From an uncultured Burkholderiales bacterium (lineage in GTDB: Bacteria; Pseudomonadota; Gammaproteobacteria; Burkholderiales; Burkholderiaceae_C), in contig CAITHK010000083.1 of NCBI GenBank assembly GCA_903892175.1, positions 1 through 42,001 of the forward strand: a DNA stretch of 42,001 bases. Direction: 5' to 3'. The notes under the pieces are model-generated. The model saw only the letters and a list, made by a program, of their open reading frames with translations. It had not been told where the DNA came from and searched no databases. Of the stretch, positions 37,595 through 42,001 are shown in pieces. Every line of letters begins with the position of its first letter. Within the stretch, counting starts at the first letter, position 1. Position numbers and translations under genes: made by a program.

Positions 37595-39352
37595 TTAAGG
37601 TGCCGCGTTGTCCTGCGGTGTGTGGGTGTCACGCATCAAGGCGTAGCGGCTCATCCGCTGAGCTTGCACCAAACGAAAGACCCGTTTGAGGGGCGTGCCA
37701 ATCAGCGCCAAGGTTTGGCTGGCCAACATCAGGCTGCCTTCGATCACTTCAGGCACCACCTCGGCGGCACCCGCGCTGCGCAGTTGTTCTAAATCTTTGT
37801 CGTCGTGGGTGCGCACCACCACGGGCACTTGGGGCGCGTGTTCTTTCACCCAAGCCAGCACCTTGAGGGCCGAGGCCGTGTCGGGGTAGGTCACCACCAC
37901 CGCAGCGGCACGCGCCAAACCCGCCGACATCAAACTGGTCAGTTGGGTGGCGTCACCAAACTCCACATGGTGTCCTTGCTCGCGCCCGCTTTGCACTTTG
38001 TCGGGGTCGCTGTCCAAGGCCACGTAGGCAACGCCCTCGAGACGCAGCAAGTCCACCAAGTTGTGGCCACTACGGCCGTAACCGCAGACGATGACGTGGT
38101 GGTAGGTTTTCAAGGTGCGCTGGGCCATGCCCGTGAGGGCCAGCGATTGCTCCAGCCAGTCGGTGCTGACCCAGCGGGTGACGATGCGCTCGGCGTTCAT
38201 GATCAGAAACGGTGTGGCAATCATGGACAGCACCATCGATGCCAAGATGGGGCTGACCCAGGCTACAGGCACCAAACCGTGGGTTTGACCCAGAGACAGC
38301 AGCACAAAACCAAACTCACCGGCTTGGGCCAAGTAAATGGCGGTGCGCAAGCTCACACCCGCTGCCCCACCCTGCATGCGTGCCAGCACAAACACCAGCG
38401 CGGCCTTGAGCAGCACGGGCAGCACGCTGAGCCCCAACACCCAGGCCCAGTTGTCGACCACCACCTCCCAGTCGAGCTTCATGCCGATGGTGATGAAAAA
38501 CAAACCCAAGAGCACGTCGTGGAAGGGGCGCATGTCGGCCTCCACCTTGTGTTTGAAATCGGTTTCGGCAATCAACATGCCCGCCAAAAATGCGCCCATG
38601 GCCAGAGACAAACCGGCCCACTCGGTCAACCATGCCAGGCCCAGCGTGATCAACAACAAATTGAGCATGAACAGCTCGTCGCTTTTGCGCCGCGCCACCA
38701 AATACAACCATTGGCGCATCACCCGTGGCCCGCCCCACAGCAGCGCACCTACCAGCACGCTGGCTTTGAGCATGGCCACCGACAGCGCCTGCCACAGGTT
38801 GTGTTCGCCCATGTCGGCCAAGGCCGGGATCAGCACCAGCAAAGGCACCACAGCCAAGTCTTGGAACAACAACACGCCCATCACGCGCTGGCCGTGGGGC
38901 GACTCCAGCTCCACACGGTCCGCCATGAGCTTGACCACGATGGCCGTGCTCGACATGGCCAAGGCACTGCCCACGGCCAATGCAGTTTGCCAGCCAACAT
39001 GCCAGGGCAGGGTGAGCTGGGCCATGCCCCACGCAATGCCCAGGTTCAGCAACAGGGTGCCCAGTAAGGTCAGCACCACTTGGCCCAGGCCTAGACCAAA
39101 CACCACGTGGCGCATTTGATTGAGCTTGGGCAGGTTGAACTCCAAGCCGATCACGAACATCAAAAACACCACGCCAAATTCGGCCAAATGTGCCACCGCG
39201 CTGGAGTCTTTGGCCAAAGCCAAAGCGTTGGGTCCAATCAACAAGCCCGCCAACAGATAACCCAACATGGCCGGCAAATGCAGCAAGCGGCAGCCCACCA
39301 CGCTGACGACTGCAGCGCAGAGGTAGAGCAGGGTGAGTTCGAGTGAGGACAC
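37595..39352 (-). CDS. Kef-type (CPA2) monovalent cation:proton antiporter with TrkA-N domain
   Basis: LHLPAMLGYLLAGLLIGPNAL, LGLAWLTEWAGLSLAMGAFLAGMLIAETDFKH, TrkA-N VIVCGYGRSGHNLVDLLRLEGVAYVALDSDPDKV. Confidence 0.93.
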   Translation of the reverse strand: MSSLELTLLYLCAAVVSVVGCRLLHLPAMLGYLLAGLLIGPNALALAKDSSAVAHLAEFGVVFLMFVIGLEFNLPKLNQMRHVVFGLGLGQVVLTLLGTLLLNLGIAWGMAQLTLPWHVGWQTALAVGSALAMSSTAIVVKLMADRVELESPHGQRVMGVLLFQDLAVVPLLVLIPALADMGEHNLWQALSVAMLKASVLVGALLWGGPRVMRQWLYLVARRKSDELFMLNLLLITLGLAWLTEWAGLSLAMGAFLAGMLIAETDFKHKVEADMRPFHDVLLGLFFITIGMKLDWEVVVDNWAWVLGLSVLPVLLKAALVFVLARMQGGAAGVSLRTAIYLAQAGEFGFVLLSLGQTHGLVPVAWVSPILASMVLSMIATPFLIMNAERIVTRWVSTDWLEQSLALTGMAQRTLKTYHHVIVCGYGRSGHNLVDLLRLEGVAYVALDSDPDKVQSGREQGHHVEFGDATQLTSLMSAGLARAAAVVVTYPDTASALKVLAWVKEHAPQVPVVVRTHDDKDLEQLRSAGAAEVVPEVIEGSLMLASQTLALIGTPLKRVFRLVQAQRMSRYALMRDTHTPQDNAAP

Positions 39353-39426
39353 TGGACAATGGTAGCAACCGCCCTGAGTTCAGAGGTGACAGGGTCTAGC
39401 CAGCCCAGCAATTTAAAATAGACGCC

Positions 39427-40335
39427 ATGCCACACTCCCTCAAACCGAGCTTGCCGGGGCTCTTGCTGGCATCTGCCGGTGCCATCGCGTTCAGCGGCAA
39501 AGCCATCATCGTCAAACTGTCTTACCGCCATGGGGTGGATGCGGTCACCATCATCATGTACCGCATGCTGTTTGCCTTGCCGTTTTTCTTGCTGTTGGGT
39601 TGGTGGTCGGAGTGCCAAGCCCATGCAAAGGCCAACCCACTGACCCGCACAGACGCTGGGCGGATTGCGGCTTTGGGTTTTGTGGGCTACTACCTGTCGA
39701 GTTACTTGGACTTTCTGGGGCTGCAATACGTCACGGCCAGCTTGGAGCGTTTGATCTTGTACCTCAACCCCACCTTGGTGATGTTGATCAGTTGGTTGCT
39801 TTATAAAAAAACCATCCAACCCATCCGCATGCTGGCCATGGCGGTGAGCTACAGCGGTGTGTTGCTGGTGTTTGCGCATGAGTTGTCGTTTGCCGGCCCG
39901 GATGTCTTGTTGGGTGCTTTGTTGGTGTTTGCCAGCGCGCTCACGTATGCGATGTATTTGATTTATAGCGGTCAGTGGGTGCAGCGCATTGGCGCCATGC
40001 GTTTGGTGGGTTGGGCCACCAGCGTGGCGTGTGTGTGTTGCATCTTGCAGTTTGTGGTGTTGCGCCCGTGGTCTGCCGCCGATGTGCCGGTTGACGTGTT
40101 GTGGTTGGCCGCTTTGAACGCCTGTGTGTGCACGGTGGCCCCGGTGTTGATGGTGATGATGGCCATTGAGCGCATTGGCCCCGCACTGACGGCACAAACT
40201 GGCATGATTGGCCCCATGGCCACCGTCGCCTTGGGCGTGATGGTGTTGGATGAACCACTCAACTTGTGGATTGGTTCAGGCACCTTGCTGGTGTTGAGTG
40301 GTGTGTTTATCGTTTCTAGATATGGAGCAAAGTGA
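39427..40335 (+). CDS. DMT (EamA) family transporter
   Basis: Multi-TM with EamA-type repeats (LLLASAGAIAFSGKAIIVKLSYRHGVDAVTIIMYRMLFALPFF). Confidence 0.85.
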   Translation: MPHSLKPSLPGLLLASAGAIAFSGKAIIVKLSYRHGVDAVTIIMYRMLFALPFFLLLGWWSECQAHAKANPLTRTDAGRIAALGFVGYYLSSYLDFLGLQYVTASLERLILYLNPTLVMLISWLLYKKTIQPIRMLAMAVSYSGVLLVFAHELSFAGPDVLLGALLVFASALTYAMYLIYSGQWVQRIGAMRLVGWATSVACVCCILQFVVLRPWSAADVPVDVLWLAALNACVCTVAPVLMVMMAIERIGPALTAQTGMIGPMATVALGVMVLDEPLNLWIGSGTLLVLSGVFIVSRYGAK

Positions 40336-41129
40336 TGGATTTAGGTCTCAAAGGTAAGTGGGCATTGGTGGGTGGCGCGAGCAAGGGCTTGGGGCTGGGT
40401 TGTGCACAATCGCTGGCGCGTGAAGGGGTGAATGTGGTGATCGTGGCGCGCGGCGCCGAGGCGCTGGAGGCGGCGGCGCTTGAGCTGCGCAAATTGGGCA
40501 CCACCATCTTGACTGTGGCGATGGACATCACCACGTCTGAAGGGCGTGAAGCCATTTGGTCGGTGCCTGGTGGCCCTGGCAAAAACTTTGACATTGTGGT
40601 GACCAACGCCGGCGGTCCACCCCCAGGCGACTTTCGCAACTGGGCACGTGACGATTGGCTCAAAGCCTTGGACGCCAACATGTTGACCCCGATTGAGCTG
40701 ATCAAAGCCACGGTGGACGGCATGGCCGAGCGTGGCTTTGGCCGCATTATCAACATCACCTCGGGCGCAGTGAAGGCGCCCATCGACGTGTTGGGCTTGT
40801 CCAACGGCGCGCGATCGGGGCTGACTGGGTTTGTGGCCGGGGTTGCACGTCAATCCAAATTGGCATCACGCAACGTCACCCTCAACAACTTGTTGCCGGG
40901 TGCCTACGACACCGACCGCATCCGCACCACCTTGAAGGGGGCGGCTGAGAAAACGGGCAAGTCGATCGAGGAAGTGGCCGATGCCCGCAAAAAAACCATC
41001 CCCAGCGGACGCTTTGGGCACCCCTCCGAGTTTGGCGACACCTGTGCGTTTTTGTGCTCGGCGCAAGCCAGCTACATCACGGGCCAAAACATCTTGACCG
41101 ACGGCGGAGCCTACGCAGGCACGTTCTGA
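40335..41129 (+). CDS. SDR-family oxidoreductase (atypical active site)
   Basis: Rossmann GGASKGLGLGCAQSLAREG, VTNAGGPPPG, IINITSGAVKAP, C-terminal ITGQNILTDGGAYAGTF. Confidence 0.88.
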   Translation: MDLGLKGKWALVGGASKGLGLGCAQSLAREGVNVVIVARGAEALEAAALELRKLGTTILTVAMDITTSEGREAIWSVPGGPGKNFDIVVTNAGGPPPGDFRNWARDDWLKALDANMLTPIELIKATVDGMAERGFGRIINITSGAVKAPIDVLGLSNGARSGLTGFVAGVARQSKLASRNVTLNNLLPGAYDTDRIRTTLKGAAEKTGKSIEEVADARKKTIPSGRFGHPSEFGDTCAFLCSAQASYITGQNILTDGGAYAGTF

Positions 41130-41152
41130 TCAGACCCGTGTGCCGCTGACAC

Positions 41153-41183
41153 AGCGCGTCTTGGCAATCAGGACGCGCTTTTT
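41153..41183 (+). terminator. Intrinsic terminator between convergent SDR and DMT genes
   Basis: AGCGCGTC-TTGGCAATCAG-GACGCGCT followed by a TTTTT run. Confidence 0.8.
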
Positions 41184-42001
41184 CATTGGCGCGAGGACAC
41201 CCAAATACCGGCCACGATCAAGCCAAAGGCGACCAGGTGGTACCACGCGGGGAGCTCCCCCAGTGCCAACACAGACAGCAAGGCAGCAAACAAGGGTGTG
41301 AGGTTGGCAAAGAATCCCGCGATGTTGGGGCCGGCTTGTTGCACCCCCAGACCCCAGCAGCGGTAGGCCAGGATGGCGGGTCCAACCGCCACAAACACCA
41401 AGGCAGCGGCCAGTGGCCAGCCCCAGATGATGTGGGGGTCTGTGAAGGCCCATTCGCCGGCCGTGAACAGCCCGGACCACAGCATTCCCAAGGCAATTTG
41501 GGCCATCAAAAAATTGGCCCAGTCATTGCGCACTTCGCCCGGTTCGGTGGTTTGAGACAACAACCAGCTGTAACCGGCCCAAGAGGCCGTGGCCATCAGG
41601 ACAAACACATCGCCCACCACCCATTGCACTTGCAGCAAGGCTTGCAAGTCGCCCCGTGAGAGCACTAGCAAGACGCCGCAGATGGACAGCAAGGCGCCCA
41701 ACAATTGCCGCTTGCGGATGCTTTGTTGGAAGAAGATGGCACCAATCCCCAGCATGAACACAGGGTTGCTCGACGCCACCAGGGTCACGTTGATGGGGGT
41801 GGAGGTTTGCAGCGCCAAATACTGCAAGCTGTTGTAAAAACCCACCCCCAGCAAGGACAGCAGGGCATAGCGCTTCCAGTGCGACCACAAGGGGCTGCTG
41901 CGGCGCAACATGGAGTGGGTGAAGGGCAACAACAGCAAACCGGCCAAGATCCAGCGCACCAAGTTGAGGGTCATCGGCGGAATCATCTCGTGAATCATGC
42001 G
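41183..42001 (-). CDS. DMT (EamA) family transporter, N-terminus beyond window edge
   Basis: Multi-TM EamA pattern; the reading frame runs to the window end and lacks the first TM expected for the family. Confidence 0.82.
   Translation of the reverse strand, partial: RMIHEMIPPMTLNLVRWILAGLLLLPFTHSMLRRSSPLWSHWKRYALLSLLGVGFYNSLQYLALQTSTPINVTLVASSNPVFMLGIGAIFFQQSIRKRQLLGALLSICGVLLVLSRGDLQALLQVQWVVGDVFVLMATASWAGYSWLLSQTTEPGEVRNDWANFLMAQIALGMLWSGLFTAGEWAFTDPHIIWGWPLAAALVFVAVGPAILAYRCWGLGVQQAGPNIAGFFANLTPLFAALLSVLALGELPAWYHLVAFGLIVAGIWVSSRQ

Noticed and set aside
37805-39067. 420-aa plus-strand ORF opposite the Kef-type antiporter
   Set aside because: Gln/His/Gly-rich translation without domain motifs; antisense of a clear CPA2 antiporter.
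1-42001. CRISPR arrays, tRNA/rRNA genes, IS elements or prophage
   Set aside because: No regularly spaced repeats, tRNA cloverleaf-like segments in the intergenic gaps, transposase or phage-structural motifs were recognised by reading.

Overview
This 42 kb window is GC-rich and looks chromosomal, probably from a Comamonadaceae-like betaproteobacterium (lineage inferred from gene content only). Its most notable part is about 1.1-19.1 kb. A sensor kinase/NarL-type regulator pair is followed by a four-gene multiheme cytochrome/porin operon: monoheme cyt c, decaheme DmsE/MtrA-type, MtrB/PioB-type porin and NapC/CymA-type tetraheme. This content matches the mtoD-mtoA-mtoB-cymA set known from the Fe(II) oxidiser Sideroxydans lithotrophicus. 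The cymA-like gene overlaps (ATGA) a paralogous cytochrome c maturation trio, ccmF-ccmH-ccmI. A second, fuller set, ccmC-D-E-F-G-H-I, lies about 1.3 kb further on, and two tandem hemerythrin genes and an FNR-like box sit between the two sets. Intrinsic-terminator-like hairpins directly precede mtoD and cymA. The rest (19-42 kb) is mostly housekeeping or transport: orphan response regulator, trpS, site-2 protease, Sua5/YciO, DMT transporters, PHP phosphoesterase, TatD, J-domain protein, LolD/LolC, recJ, TctBA, two gamma-glutamyltransferase paralogs, a Kef-type antiporter and an SDR. No rRNA, tRNA, CRISPR, IS element or prophage was recognised. All assignments come from reading protein motifs; no database search was possible.
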